Of a stretch of DNA of 64,000 bases, positions 48,262 through 60,065 are shown piece by piece. The position numbers and the translations under genes are program-made. The notes under the pieces were generated by a model. The model ran no database searches, was not told the origin of the DNA, and saw only the letters and a program-made list of their open reading frames with translations. This DNA is from Protea cynaroides (taxonomy: Eukaryota; Streptophyta; Magnoliopsida; Proteales; Proteaceae), in assembly GCA_028583415.1 (NCBI GenBank), contig CM053276.1, positions 63,841,510 to 63,905,509 of the forward strand. The letters run 5' to 3'. Each line of letters opens with the position of its first letter. The stretch's first letter is position 1.

Positions 48262-49678
48262 CTCCCATTCAAGGTTAGCTGAGAAGGTGTCCTCAACGAT
48301 CCTTTCATCTACTTGGTCCACCTGTAGATGAGCGAGCAAGGTGGAGATCAGCCACCCATAGGGCAAGTTGCCTCTCGAGTCAGGCAACGTAGCTCGGTGC
48401 ATGGTTCGGAGAATAATGTATGGGAGGCAGACATGCTGCCTAATACAAATACAATATAAAAGGTACTGAGTTAGCTGTAAGATCATCTCATAATGTTCAC
48501 CCTGGGAAATCAGATTATGCTGGATAATCTTATAGTAGACATGTGGCTCTGGATGCAGGTTGACTGCTTTTACCTCCCAGCAGTCATCCAGAAGAATCTA
48601 ACTATCTATCTCTACACGCATCTATGTAGACAGAAACTGTGGCTCTCTGGGTGCACAGTAAACCAACTGCCCATCATTAGAGATACCTAAGAGATCAGCC
48701 AACTCATGGCAGTTGAAAGAAATCGGAACCCCTTTTACCCAACTGGTGATCCGAAGCTCTCTGCCCCTATCTACATCCTCTAGGTCACCCTCCACCTGAA
48801 TGTGACAGTAGAACTGCTTAACCAAGTCTGGGTGAGTACAAGTCTCGTATAGGATCACTGGAAGCCAGCCCATATCTGCCAAATTCCCTCTCCACATCAA
48901 ACAGGGCTAAGTGGGCTAGGTTCACCCCCTTCAACCTTCTTTCGGTTAAACCAAGGATATCGCACTTCTGCTTCCACAGACCTGAAGCGAAGTGGGTCAT
49001 GAACTTGAGGAACTTTGGTGCGAACCATGATAACTGCAAGAAAAAAAAAAAGAAAAACAAGTTAAAAAATTTGGAAAAATTTGACAACATAACGACGTAT
49101 AATGAGAAAAAGCCTCACTTTTCAACCAAACATTTGACAAGAGGAATTACATAAGTCTCAAACCATCCTGCAATGCATATCCAATCGGAAATTTAAACTA
49201 AGTAGGTCGAATTTGAAGAAATTTTGATAATTGGGCAAAAACCCCAAAATTTAGGCCAAAAATGGAAATTTGTAAGTTTCTACTAAACTAACTGATGAAA
49301 CTCAAATTTTCTTGAGGGCTTTCATCTATTGGGGGGCCAATAGCAAAAAACCCCAATAAAAATAAAATTTTTACGGTTAGAAAAATATTAATTAAATGAA
49401 AACCCTATAAATGGCAAAAACCCTAGGTATGAAAGCTTAAAAATGGAAGAGAGTAGAGAACATACCTTATGGAACGGAATGTAGGTCGTAGATCGAAGGA
49501 GAAATCACCAAGTTTGTATGGTTGACACTGTAGCAATTCACCAGTGGCGAGTTGAGTAGAGACTGAAGGAGGAAGATGGAGAAATGAGAGGGAAACTCTC
49601 GAATATAGGTTTTAGAAATTGATTTTGGATCTTACGGTGGCACAATTCGACCAAAACCATCGACCATAGGATCGACCG
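48262..49678 (-). pseudogene. Antisense accessory gene in the chromovirus leader, N-terminal half ('putative plant transposon protein')
   Basis: The minus strand starts MVRTKVPQVHDPLRFRSVEA at 49028, right after a T-rich stretch ending TTCTTGCAG that looks like an intron acceptor. Shifting frames give ALFDVEREFGRYGLAS, then YETCTHPDLVKQFYCHIQV, VKGVPISFNCHELADLLGIS and NLPYGWLISTLLAHLQVD. The order matches the Pfam 'putative plant transposon protein' family seen in Athila and Tat-type accessory ORFs: conserved 'LV-EFY-N', 'V-G--V--', 'LLG' and 'LPYG-L' signatures. At least two frameshifts or stops are present. Sequence 49029-49678 would hold the intron, 5' untranslated region and promoter. 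The gene continues at 27751 after removal of the Ogre-like element. Confidence 0.65.
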
Positions 49679-50042
49679 TGTAAGACCCGTATCGAACTAA
49701 CCCGGTCATACCACCTAGAACCAGGTCTACCCATCATGGTCGAGCCAAATGGATCAGTGCGTGAGGGAGATCGCGATCCCAGGTATTAAACTGACCCAAA
49801 AATGCTAAAAACAGGGGGAGGGTCGCATACCCAGCAAGGTAGGGTCGGACCCCCCAGTATAAAAGTCAGACCCTGAGTTTTATACTGGGGGTCAGACATT
49901 TTAAGAACCAAGGGTCGACGGGATCTCCGACCCCCTCATCGACCCCCAGTCTGCCGATAGAAACCGTGATTTGGAAACTTTCCAAATTTCAATGGGATTC
50001 CTTCCTAATCTCAATGGGACTTATTTTGGGAGTTTTTTACTC

Positions 50043-50050
50043 TATAAATA
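50043..50050 (+). promoter_or_regulatory. TATA box of the 5' LTR
   Basis: TATAAATA followed by GGACGTCCC, the same context as in the other Tekay-like LTRs. Confidence 0.65.
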
Positions 50051-51178
50051 GGACGTCCCTAAGCCTCTTTCACCCTTTTTACAACCCTAATTGGATTGAG
50101 AGAAAGGGAAGAGAAGGAGAAGAGAAGGAAAGTGGAGAAGAAGACCAAAGAGAAGGGATTCGGAGAAAGAAGCATACTTCTCAGGTATGGATACTATTTT
50201 CATGAATTTCTTAAGACCTTATAGTAGATCATGAAGAGGGTATGATCTTGGAGAAACCCAAATCATCCATCCATGGTTAGCTTTCAATGGAAACCATGGA
50301 GGAGATCATTGAAACCATGTAGGTGAATAAAGAATAGTTCTAAACCATAGAACATGTATGGAATGGACTATAGAAGGAAGCCATAGGACCCAAACATGAC
50401 AGAATGGACGAAATTTGATATTTTCGACTCAAACCATGGGGGGTCGCACCTAGGGTCGATGGAACATCCGACCCTAGCATCGACCCCCAGCATTCGAAAA
50501 GCCCAGGAAAGGGGTGGTCGCACCCAGGGTCGATGGAAGGTCCGACCCTGGCATCGACCCCCAGTTAACAGCATGCTTTTAAAAATCAGAATTAATTCTA
50601 ATTAAATTCTATCGACTTGATTAGGTCTTCTAGTGATATAATATTGATATTTAGTTGATTCTTAAAGCTTGAAAGAGGATCTACGATCAAGCAAAGGTGA
50701 GGGAACAAGACCTAAACTAATCGGTTAATAATAAATTGTTTTACTCTTGAGTCCAATGCCGTGATTGATTTTATGCATGTATGCTTGTATGTGCATTCAA
50801 TATGTCATCCAATATTCCTGCTATTACTATTCATGTATATTTAATTCTATTTATTTATAACATGATGATGATGATGATGATGATTCTACGAATAGGCATG
50901 TGAATGTATGTGTGTGGTTAGTGTATATGATGCGGGTAGGGGATGGTATCAACCAATACAGCCATGTCGTTTTCATGGGGTGTATATTGTGCCATAGTTC
51001 TACTCAAGTCATGATCATTGACATCGTCGTATCGCCATTACCTTAGCAGAACTATTACGTCGTAGGGTATGAGGGGAGGTGGTCTCGTACTGTGTAGTCT
51101 CTGACTCTGTCGGGGGGCCTTAGCCCTATCTTTATGGACGTATTGAGGGATGCTGGGGTGAGGCCATGGATACACTGA

Positions 51179-51649
51179 TTGGCATTAAGATTGGTTAGTT
51201 GCGAGCCTAGTTTGCAAGCCCTCGCCAGCAGGGGATTACGTGTTGGTGTGGGAAACCGGTACAGCCATGCCATTTTCATGGGATGTATATTGTCCATGGT
51301 GGGTGCATGTGGGGTCGGCAGTGCCGTTTTCATTGGGTGGTTTCACACACTCGTGTATAGAGATGAGGCGGCCACCGAACCTTTCTATAGAACATTGCAA
51401 ACTTATAAACCAGACCAAAGATATGAACTGAGTGCATGCATATGTTTGTTGCATTGTTTTGTTTGCTCACTGAGCCATGATGTGTGCTCACCCTCTCAAC
51501 GTCGAATATTTTTAGTTGATGATGCACGTACTACAGTTGCAGATTTTATAAATGATCTGGTGTATGCGCGTGTTGCTGCAATGGAAGCTGAAGACCTAGA
51601 GGATGCGCATGACCCCTTATGCGAGTGCAACTCATGCGTATTCTATTAG
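51179..51649 (+). other. Small Cys-rich ORF in the 5' LTR
   Basis: A 156-codon frame. Its last 80 codons align with the ORFs at 26449, 59167 and 61901: CICLLHCFVCSLSHD, QRRIFLVDDA, then an acidic stretch and DAHDPLCECNSCVFY before TAG. The upstream half is not conserved as protein. It lies in the presumed R-U5 region. Coding status is unproven. Confidence 0.4.
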
Positions 51650-51931
51650 GATTTTATTTAAAATTATAAAGGGATGTAATTGATATTTTATTTATTTATG
51701 TCTCCGTTGATACAACAATAACTTGATAGTTTAATTATGATTATTACATGTAGAGTTCTCGGTTCATTTACTATAAGACTTCTGCTATTGTGTATTTATT
51801 TTGACGATGGTTGTGGATGTGCATGGTTTTATTTTTAATGGATACCGCCTATTAGAGATTCTGATTGAACCGTTGGCTTATAGCGGTTCATCACACCGTT
51901 CTGAATGGTGCAGAATTGGGGTGTGACAACT

Positions 51932-51943
51932 TGGTATCAGAGC
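51932..51943 (+). other. Primer-binding site, initiator tRNA-Met type
   Basis: TGGTATCAGAGC three bases after the LTR end, as at 26952-26963. Confidence 0.92.
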
Positions 51944-54300
51944 TCTCTCAGGCCTTCCCATGAAACCTGAATACTTCCACTAGAGTCCATGAACTGAGTT
52001 GGGATAAATTAAAAGCTTTAATACAAACACACAATAAGCATTTGTGTTGGTTGAGACAGAACTTAAACAAGACAATAATGTACATATAAAAGGTGGAACC
52101 ATATATATATGTATACTCAAACAGAAAGAGAAGATCAAAATTTATCCTGATAAACAAATAATATAGGGTACTATCCATATGTTGGGTGGTTATCTACGTA
52201 TACAAGGGATATAGTACTGTAGCAAGAAGGAAGCATCTGTACAGTAGAAAATTGGAATACCGAGTTGGTACGCACAAGATGTGAAACTTGATGTAGGACA
52301 GAGGAAGAAGGAAAATGGCTAGTAATGCCAAAACCCCTGTAGAGATAAAGGAAAACATCTCGGGCTAATTCCAACATAGATAAGAGAATAATGGTCATAC
52401 ATTAAGAATAAGAGTAACTATACTCCTGAGTGACATGGAGACTCAGGGTGAGATCCACCACAAGCTGATCCATTACCCGTTGAGCACTAAAAAGAGGTTG
52501 CAACTTGACCGCACCACTATTAGGGTCGAGAATGGGTAATGAAAACTCATATGAGCATATGCTAGATAATGATAATCAGATTTGAGTGAATCAAAGGAGG
52601 TGAACAACTAGACCACTCCACCAACCACCTGGACTATTAAGTACCTTGGTTATGGTTGTCATAAACTTGACCCAATAAAATACAAGAGCAATAACAGATG
52701 AGACCGAATATGCAAGTTGCTATGTAAATCACTACCCAAGTTGCTGATGCTACATCAACACCTCTGGGTCAAACCAAGTACGGTACCAATTTGTAGCATC
52801 ACTGTACCCCAACATCTGTTAGCTATAACACAGTGCCTACCACATAGCAAGTCCCAGTAATGTACACCCCAGTCCAGAAGTTTGGTGCATAACAAGCAGT
52901 GTATCAAGGTGGTTAACATTATCAGCCACCGATGTATGGGATAGTGCATCATGATAGAATGATCCGACAAGGATTGTTGAATGTCTTCTGAAGATGATAC
53001 CTCGGATATTTTCAGCAAAGGATCAAATCTATTATGACCATATATCTAGATAGGTTTATATAGGATGCGGTGCATTATTGATTTACTCTTATGATTATAG
53101 AGGATGCACATACCAGATTTTAATTTCTTGTGCCTTGACAGGATACCTTCTTGATTTAACCTGTCAATTGGAGTTATAGATATTGTTTCTTTAGTATTAG
53201 TCTTGATTATACCAATCTGAACCACTCTCATGATCGACAACATGAACAGAGATATGAACTGAATGGACAGTTAAATGTTTAATCATGTTGAGCGTACATC
53301 TTCTGATTTATACCTGATTTATTGATGTATCAAAACTTTCTCCAGATTTACTCCTGTAGTGCCTTGACCAATGGCATTATACATTCAATAGAACCGTAAC
53401 CATGAGGTTAAGAATTTTAAAACCTCTATTTCCATGTATTTGGACCATTGTGCAACTTAACGACCTTTTAATGCCGGTTGGATTACCACAGATTTACTCC
53501 TAATCCTTTAAACCTAAGTTCATTAAATAAAGCATGTGTTTGTCGTCATACTAAATTGAAAGGAGGAAATGAATTATGTTGGATAAACATTCTAATTCTT
53601 ACATTTCTCGACATCCATTGAAAAGCTGTTTAGTGATAACGGAATTATGGGAAGTAAGATGATTAAATTCATATTTGATGCTATGGCCAATGAACCTCAG
53701 ATGAAGTAATGGAGAATCTATTTTGAGACTACTGATTTGATATGAGCCATGCCCATAAAAGAGTGCATGAAAAAAAAAGTGAAAACTATCAAGAGTAACT
53801 AGAAAAGAGTTGATAGCACTCAAGTAAAGTTAAAGATGGTTATATCGATATGAATTTTGACAAGGTAGAAGATTCCTAAAGGCAAATCTAAGAGTGGATA
53901 CAAGGATAAAGTCAAAAATCATGGCATTGATAGTATTCAGATTAGTATAAGTAATACTGAGTTACACCCAATGTTAAAGGAAATGATTAAGCAAAGACCA
54001 AGACAGTTTGGCAAAATTAATGAAATTTTGAGCATATACCCTAATGCTTAGACTTGGGATATTTAATGAGTAAATAGTTAAAAGATGCTTTTCGAGATAT
54101 ATAATAAAATGATAAAAGGAGGTGTAAGCTAATGAGCTTTTTGGGATATATGAGATTTCCAGCAATAGTCTTTGAAAAACTAAGAGATGAAGGAACTAGA
54201 CAAGCTCTTGAGACCTTTACACTGGATTTTGCTAGTTCAAGCCCTTTTGGACTAGATGTGCATTAGATGAGTGTTATGAACAATGTTCGAATAGTATGGA
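51944..54300 (+). other. Leader and eroded gag region, no gene recognised
   Basis: The first 300 bp match the leader of the 37.8-kb chromovirus (26964-27242). The rest should hold gag, but I find neither the FMLKGDVHHWW-type core nor a CCHC knuckle in any frame. Sequence is AT-rich with frames under 90 codons. Gag has been replaced or has decayed beyond recognition. Confidence 0.55.
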
Positions 54301-54304
54301 TGGA

Positions 54305-55275
54305 CAGAAGTAGGATGCAACCTAATTTGACTTGAGATGACAGACTTTGACATCATCTTGGGGATAGAACAGTTACCTCAACACTCTACAAAGTTGTATG
54401 TGCATAGAAGAGGTTATCATTCAAGAATAAAGATGAGATATAATTTAGTTTTATCGGAAGCATGTTGCCTAAGAAGTGAAAGCTGATCCTCTCTATGCTA
54501 AGGACGAAGAGATGCTTTGAAGAGAAATGAGTTGGAGATATGGTATCTGTGGTATACGTTACCAAAGAAGCACAACAAATGGAAGATACTGATGTGATGC
54601 ATAAATTTTCTGATGTGTTTCAAGAAGACTTACTTGGGTTACCATCTGATCATGCGACCAAATTCGTCATCGACTTGTTACCAAGGATGATACTTGTGTC
54701 AAAGGCACCTATAGAGTAGCTCCTACGGAGTTGAAGGAACTGAGACTCAACTACAAGAGTTATTAGACAAGGGTTCTAATCGGCTAAGTATTGCATCACG
54801 GGAAGCGCCAATGCAATTTGAGAAGAAGAAGGATGGTAGTGTCCGATTATGTACAGACTACCGAGAATTTAACAAGCTCACGATCAAGAATCAATATCTA
54901 CAACCTCAGATCAATGACTTGTTTAACTAGTTTCAAGGAGCAAAGGTATTTTCTAAGGTTGATCTTTGATCAAGATATCATCAGCTGAAGAATTTGGACA
55001 GCGATATCTCGAAGATAGCTTTTAGAATCGGGATCGGCCAATTATGAGTTCTCAATTATGACGTTTGGATTAACCAATGCCCTTACAACTTTTATGGAGC
55101 TGATGAACTGGGTGTTTCATGACATGTTGGACACGTTGGTCATAGTTTTCATAGATGATATTTTGATTTATTCGAAGAATGAAGCAACTCATACAACGGA
55201 TCTTGGAGTAGCTCCACAACTGTTGAAAAGGGAAAAGGTTTATGCCAAGTCCAAGAAATATGAGACATGATTAAA
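54305..55275 (+). pseudogene. Protease remnant and reverse transcriptase of the chromovirus
   Basis: 54310-54460 corresponds to the end of the protease (MTDFDIILG, matching MTDFDVILGMDWL in the outer element). RT follows from about 54590: KFSDVFQEDLLGLPSDHATK, then FEKKKDGSVRLCTDYREFN with the expected DYR, and LVIVFIDDILIYSKNEATH with the catalytic FIDD at 55148-55159. In an active enzyme this copies genomic RNA into cDNA. Here several stops and frame changes (near 54719, 54930, 54968 and 55048) break the frame. The region between DYR and FIDD is nearly full length, so the decay is by point mutation rather than deletion. Confidence 0.85.
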
Positions 55276-55379
55276 CAAAATGATCTTCTTAGATCATGTA
55301 GCATCATAAAAAGGGATTAAAGTGGACCTTATTAAGATAGAGGTAATCATATGGTGAGAAACACCTAAAGAGTATTGCG

Positions 55380-55920
55380 ATGATCAGAAGTTTCTTGGGT
55401 TTAGCTGGTTATTACAGACGATTTCTGGAGGACCACTCTAAGATCGCAAAACCTCTTACCAAGCTAACCAGGAAGGGAGATGAGTCTAATTGGACTAACA
55501 AGTGTGAAGAAGGGTTGATATCAACTCTCACCTTTATCATTCGGATACTAGGGAAACCTTTTACCCTATACATTGAGGCTTTCGGATTGGATCTAGGATG
55601 TGGGTTGATGCATGGTAAACAAGCGATTTCATATCTTTCAAGAAAACTGAAATAGCATGAGAAGAATTATCCTACTCATGATTGGGAATTACCAGTGATG
55701 AATTATGCTATCAAAATATGGAGACATTATCTGTACGAGGAGAAGTTTTAGATTAAATCAGACCATAAAAGTCTTACTTACCTATTTAATCAGAAGGAGC
55801 TGAATATGAGACAAAGAAGATGGCTAGAACTATTGAAAGACTATGATTGTGATATCCAGTATCATCCAGGGAAAGCTAATGTAGTAGCCGATGCGTTGAG
55901 TAGAAAGTCAATGATAAAAT
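55380..55920 (+). pseudogene. RNase H domain of the chromovirus pol
   Basis: Reads RSFLGLAGYYRRFLEDHSKI (RT connection), then PLTKLTRKG and ISYLSRKLK, followed after a stop by YPTHDWELPVMNYAIKIWRH, SDHKSLTYLF and YHPGKANVVADALSR. These are the standard RNase H landmarks (E in DWEL, D in SDHKSL, D in VVADALSR). The enzyme removes the RNA strand during replication. Internal stops after RKLK and KF interrupt it. Confidence 0.85.
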
Positions 55921-56209
55921 CCTAGGGAGAGGTTAGCATAACTGCCGCAATGTATACTATCAGAAAGGTATTCAAGCACGAAAATGAGCAGTTTGTGATA
56001 GATGCACCAGATGGATCAGCCAACCAAGAGTTTATTCATCGGTTTTCAAATATGTTCGCCGCATTGAAGATACCGGATATAGTCGATTTAGTGAAGACAG
56101 CTATCAAAATCAGACCCTTACCTAAGAACGGTACAAGAAGACATCGAAAAAGATAGAACTGACCTTGAGTTCACTTGGACGAAGGAAAAGTACTGAAGTA
56201 CAAAGGAAC

Positions 56210-57569
56210 AATATGCGTACCCAAAACTGAAAGCTTGGACATTAGACACCGATTGATGAAAGAAGCCCACACCACCATCTATTCGATACATCCTGGAAGT
56301 ACAAAAATGTATCATGATCTAAAGAAACTATATTGATGGAGTGGAATGAAAGCAGATGTAGCTAAGTTCGTGTCTCAATGCCTAAATTGTCAGAAGGTAA
56401 AGGCTGAACAACAAAGACCGGCAGGACTGTTACAGCTGTTATCGGAACCAGCATGGAAATGGGACTGCATCACTATGGACTTCGTCATGGGATTACCATT
56501 GACTCCTTGATTAGTTGACGCAGTTTGGGTGATTGTAGACCGCCTGACAAAAATAGCTCGCTTTATATCTATACGACCTTAGTATACACTGGAGAGGTTA
56601 GCAAAGCTGTATGTGGATAACATTGTGCGATTACACGGTGTACCTGAAAGCATTGTGTTAGATAGAGATCCACGATTTACTTCAAAGTTTTGGGAAGGAT
56701 TGCAAAAGGCTATGGGTACAACATTGAAGTTTAGTACTGCATTTCATCCACAGACAGATGGACAGTTAGAGCGTACAATTCAGATTCTAGAAGATATGCT
56801 TCGAGCATGTGTAATTGATTTTAAAGGATCATGGGATGAAAAGTTACCACTGATTGAGTTCACTTATAATAATAGCTATCAGGTTACTATACAAATGTCA
56901 CCCTATGAAGCATTGTATGGCAGAAAGTGTCGAACTCCTTTGTTTTGGAATAAAGTTGGGGAACGTAGTATTGTTGGATCGGAATTTGTTGAAGAGACTT
57001 GTCGAGTGGTCGACATTATCAAAGAAAGAGTGAGAACAGCTCAGAATCGTCAGAAGCAATATGCCGATACCCGATGCCGAGACCTTGAGTTCGTCGTGGG
57101 TGATAAAGTATTCTTAAAAGTATCGCCTATGCGAGGACTGAAATGGTTCGGACAGAAAGGGAAACTAAGTCCAAGATATGTCGGGCCATATGAGATTCTA
57201 GCTAAGCATGGGAAAGTGGCTTACCAGTTAGCACTACCACCATCTATGTCAAGTGTGCATGATGTATTTCATATTTCCTTATTGAAGAAGTATGTCAAAG
57301 ATCCAACGCAGGTTCTGACAGTAGATCTACCTGAATTGACTGATGATTTGACATTTGAGGTAACACCAACTGAAATTACCAATCGAAAGGTTCAACGACT
57401 CCGTAACCAAGATATCTATTATGTTAAGGTCACCTGGAGAAGTAGAGACGTGGAAGAAATCACATGGGAAGAAGAGAATGCTATGCGAAAGCAATACCCT
57501 CATCTGTTCGACTCAGAAGGTACGTACAATTTTGAAGACAAAATTTTTGTAAGTAGGGGGGAGTTGTAA
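56210..57569 (+). pseudogene. Integrase with chromodomain-like C-terminus
   Basis: The zinc-binding part (HPGSTKMYHDLKK, CLNCQKVKAEQQRP) is followed by the catalytic core with D (ITMDFVMGLP, about 56478), D (VLDRDPRFTSKFW, about 56660) and E (QTDGQLERTIQ). From 56613 the frame is open for 318 codons through the GPY/F-type module (PRYVGPYEI, SVHDVFHISLLKKYV) to a chromodomain-like end (VKVTWRSRDVEEITWEEENA), typical of Tekay/Del elements and thought to steer integration to marked chromatin. Stops lie upstream (near 56336, 56507 and 56578). The last codons encode the polypurine tract and the stop codon lies inside the LTR start. Confidence 0.9.
57555..57563 (+). other. Polypurine tract of the 10.1-kb chromovirus
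   Basis: AGGGGGGAG one base before the 3' LTR, overlapping the last pol codons (S-R-G-E). Confidence 0.85.
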
Positions 57570-59817
57570 GACCCGTATCGAACTAACCTGGTCTTACCAC
57601 CTTGAACCAGGTCTACCCATCATGGTCGAGCCAAATGGATCAAGTGCGTGAGGGAGATCGCGATCCCAGGTATTAAACTGACCCAAACACACTAAAAATA
57701 GGGGGAGGGTCGCATACCCAGCAAGGTAGGGTCGGACCCCCCCAGTATTAAAGTCAGACCCTGAGTTTTATACCAGGGGTCAGACATTTTAAGAACCAGG
57801 GGTCGACCGGATCTCGGACCCCCTCATCGACCCCCAATCTGCCTACAGAAACCGTGATTTGGAAACTTTCTAAATTTCAATGGGATTCCTTCCTAATCTC
57901 AATGGGACTTATTTTGGGAGTTTTTACTCTATAAATAGGATGTCCCTAAGCCTCTTTCACTCCTTTTACAACCCTAATTGGATTGAGAGAAAGAGAAGAG
58001 AAGGAAGAGAAGGAGAAGAGAAGGAAAGTGGAGAAGAAGACCAAAGAGAAGGGATTCAGAGAAAGAAGCATATTTCTCAGGTATGGATACTATTTTCATG
58101 AATTTCTTAAGACCTTAGAATAGAACATGAAGAGGGTATGATCTAGGAGAAACCCAAATCATCCATCCATGGTTAGGTTTCAATGGAAACCATGGAGGAG
58201 ATCATTGAAACCATGTAGGTGAATAAAGAATAGTTCTAAACCATAGAATATGTATGGAATGGACTATAGAAGGAAGCCATAGGTCCCAAACATGACAGAA
58301 TGGACGAAATTTGATATTTTTGACTCAAACCATGGGGGATCGCACCTAGGGTCGATGGAACATCCGACCCTAGCATCGACCCCCAGCATTCGGGAAGCCC
58401 AGGAAAGGGGTGGTCGCACCCAGGGTCGATGGAAGGTCCGACCCTAGCATCGACCCCCAGTTAACAACATTCTTTTAAAAATCAGAATTAATTCTAATTA
58501 AATTCTATCGACTTGATTAGGTCTTCTAGTGATATAATATTGATATTTAGTTGATTCTTAAAGCTTGAAAGAGGATTTACGATCAAGCAAAGGTGAGGGA
58601 ACAAGGCCTAAACTAATTAATTAATAATAAACTATTTTACTCTTGAGTCCAATGCCGTGATTGATTTTATGCGTGTATGCTTGTATGTGCATTCAATATG
58701 TCATCAATATTCCTGCTATTACTATTCATGCATATTTAATTCTGTTTATTTATAACATGATAATGATGATGATGCTACGAATAGGCATGTGAATGTATGT
58801 GTGTGGTTAGTGTATATGGTGCTGGTAGGGGATGGTATCAATCGGTACAGCCATGCCGTTTTCATAGGGTGTATATTGTGCTATGGTTCTACTCAAGTCA
58901 TAACCACTGACATCGTCGTATCGCCATTACCTTAGCAGAACTATTACGTCATAGGGTATGAGGGGAGGTGTTCTTGGACCGTGTAGTCTCTGACTCTGCC
59001 GGGAGGCCTTAGCCCTATCTCTATGGATGTATTAAGGGATGCTGGGGTGAGGCCTTGGATTCACTGATTGGCATTTGGATTGGTTAGTTGCGAGCCCAGT
59101 TTGTAAGCCCTCGCCAGTAGGGGCTTACGTGTTGGTGTAGGCAATCGGTACAGCCATGCCATTTTCATGGGGTGTATATTGTCAATGATGGGTGCATCTG
59201 GGGTCGACAGTTCCATTTTCATTGGGTGGTTTCACATACTCGAGTATAGAGGTGAGGCGGCCACCGAACCTTTCTATAGCACATTGCAAACTTATAAACC
59301 AGACCACAGATATGAATTGAGTGCATGCATATGTTTGTTGCATTGTTTTGTTTGCTCACTGAGCCATGATGTGTACTCACCCTCTCGACGTCGAATATTT
59401 TTACTTGATGATGCAGGTATTACAGTTGCAGATTTTATAAATGATCCTGTGTATGCGGGTATTGCTGCAACGGAAGCTGAAGACCTAGAGGATGCGCATG
59501 ACCCCTCATGCGAGTGCAACTCATGCGTATTCTATTAGGATTTTATTTGAAATTATAAAGGGATGTAATTGATATTTTATTTATTTATGTCTCAGTTGAT
59601 ACAACAATAACTTGATAGTTTAATTATGATTATTACATTTAGAGTTCTCGATTCATTTACTATAAGACTTTCGCTATTGTGTATTTATTCTGATTATGGT
59701 TGTGGATGTGCATGGTTTTATTTTTAATGGATACCGCCTATTAGAGATCCTGGTTGAACCGTTGGCTTATAGCGGTTCATTACACCGTTCTGAATGGTGC
59801 AGAATTGGGGTGTGACA
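57565..59817 (+). repeat. 3' LTR of the 10.1-kb chromovirus
   Basis: Direct repeat of 49679-51928 with the same ends. TATAAATA lies at 57930-57937, motif clusters at 57725-57835 and 58338-58460, the hairpin at 59354-59382 and the small ORF at 59167-59538. Confidence 0.95.
59167..59538 (+). other. Small Cys-rich ORF in the 3' LTR
   Basis: A 123-codon frame equivalent to 51179-51649 with a later first Met. The C-terminal half (CICLLHCFVCSLSHD to SCECNSCVFY) is kept without a stop although the two LTRs differ at many sites. Confidence 0.4.
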
Positions 59818-59822
59818 GACCG

Positions 59823-60065
59823 TATGATCGACCATTGGGTCTCGGTAAGTTGCCAGGTATGTGATGGTCGCACCTATGGTCGCACAACATGCGACCGTAG
59901 GCCATCGATCATATGACCTACTGTTGTCTGCATTTGATTCCATTTGAACTTTGCCTTTTTATTTTGTTTTTCTCTTGCCTTCCATTGTGAGACTAACCCA
60001 ATACTACCATCATATCTTGTCTCACATATACAGCCTTTCCATGTACCATTCAACCAAGAGTTTAA
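59823..60065. promoter_or_regulatory. U3-like segment between the antisense accessory gene and gag
   Basis: Together with 49620-49678 this forms one block once the inner element is removed. It carries GATCGACC/GGTCGCAC/GCGACCGTAGG motifs like those in the LTR at 25370-25560, including a similar 'CATATGACC' and a T-rich end. It lies upstream of the antisense gene and could act as its promoter, or as part of the gag leader. The similarity to the element's own LTR is visible by eye only. Confidence 0.4.

Larger units (their letters stand above)
49679..51928 (+). repeat. 5' LTR of the 10.1-kb chromovirus
   Basis: TGTAAGACCCGTATCGAAC ... TTGGGGTGTGACA. It carries a GGGTCGGACC/TCGACCCCC cluster (49827-49962), TATAAATA at 50043-50050, a GAGAAGGAAAG leader, a second cluster (50435-50565), an ATG-repeat tract (50863-50885), the ACTGAGC...GTGCTCACCC hairpin (51465-51494) and a small Cys-rich ORF. 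It differs from the 3' LTR by scattered point changes (three in the first 60 bp), so the insertion is not very recent. Confidence 0.93.
49679..59817 (+). mobile_element. Full-length Tekay-like chromovirus, 10.1 kb, TSD GACCG
   Basis: LTRs 49679-51928 and 57565-59817 (2250 and 2253 bp) flank a 5.64-kb interior with an initiator-Met primer site and a polypurine tract. GACCG is repeated exactly at 49674-49678 and 59818-59822. Order is leader, about 2.1 kb without recognisable gag, protease remnant, RT, RNase H, integrase and chromodomain-like tail, as in Tekay/Del chromoviruses. Stops and frameshifts in RT, RNase H and the integrase N-terminus make it non-autonomous, although the last 318 codons are open. 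It inserted into the promoter region of the antisense accessory gene of the surrounding chromovirus. Confidence 0.95.

Noticed and set aside
56118..56315. Minus-strand ORF opposite the integrase N-terminus
   Set aside because: Shadow of the coding strand; the plus strand has recognisable integrase residues there.
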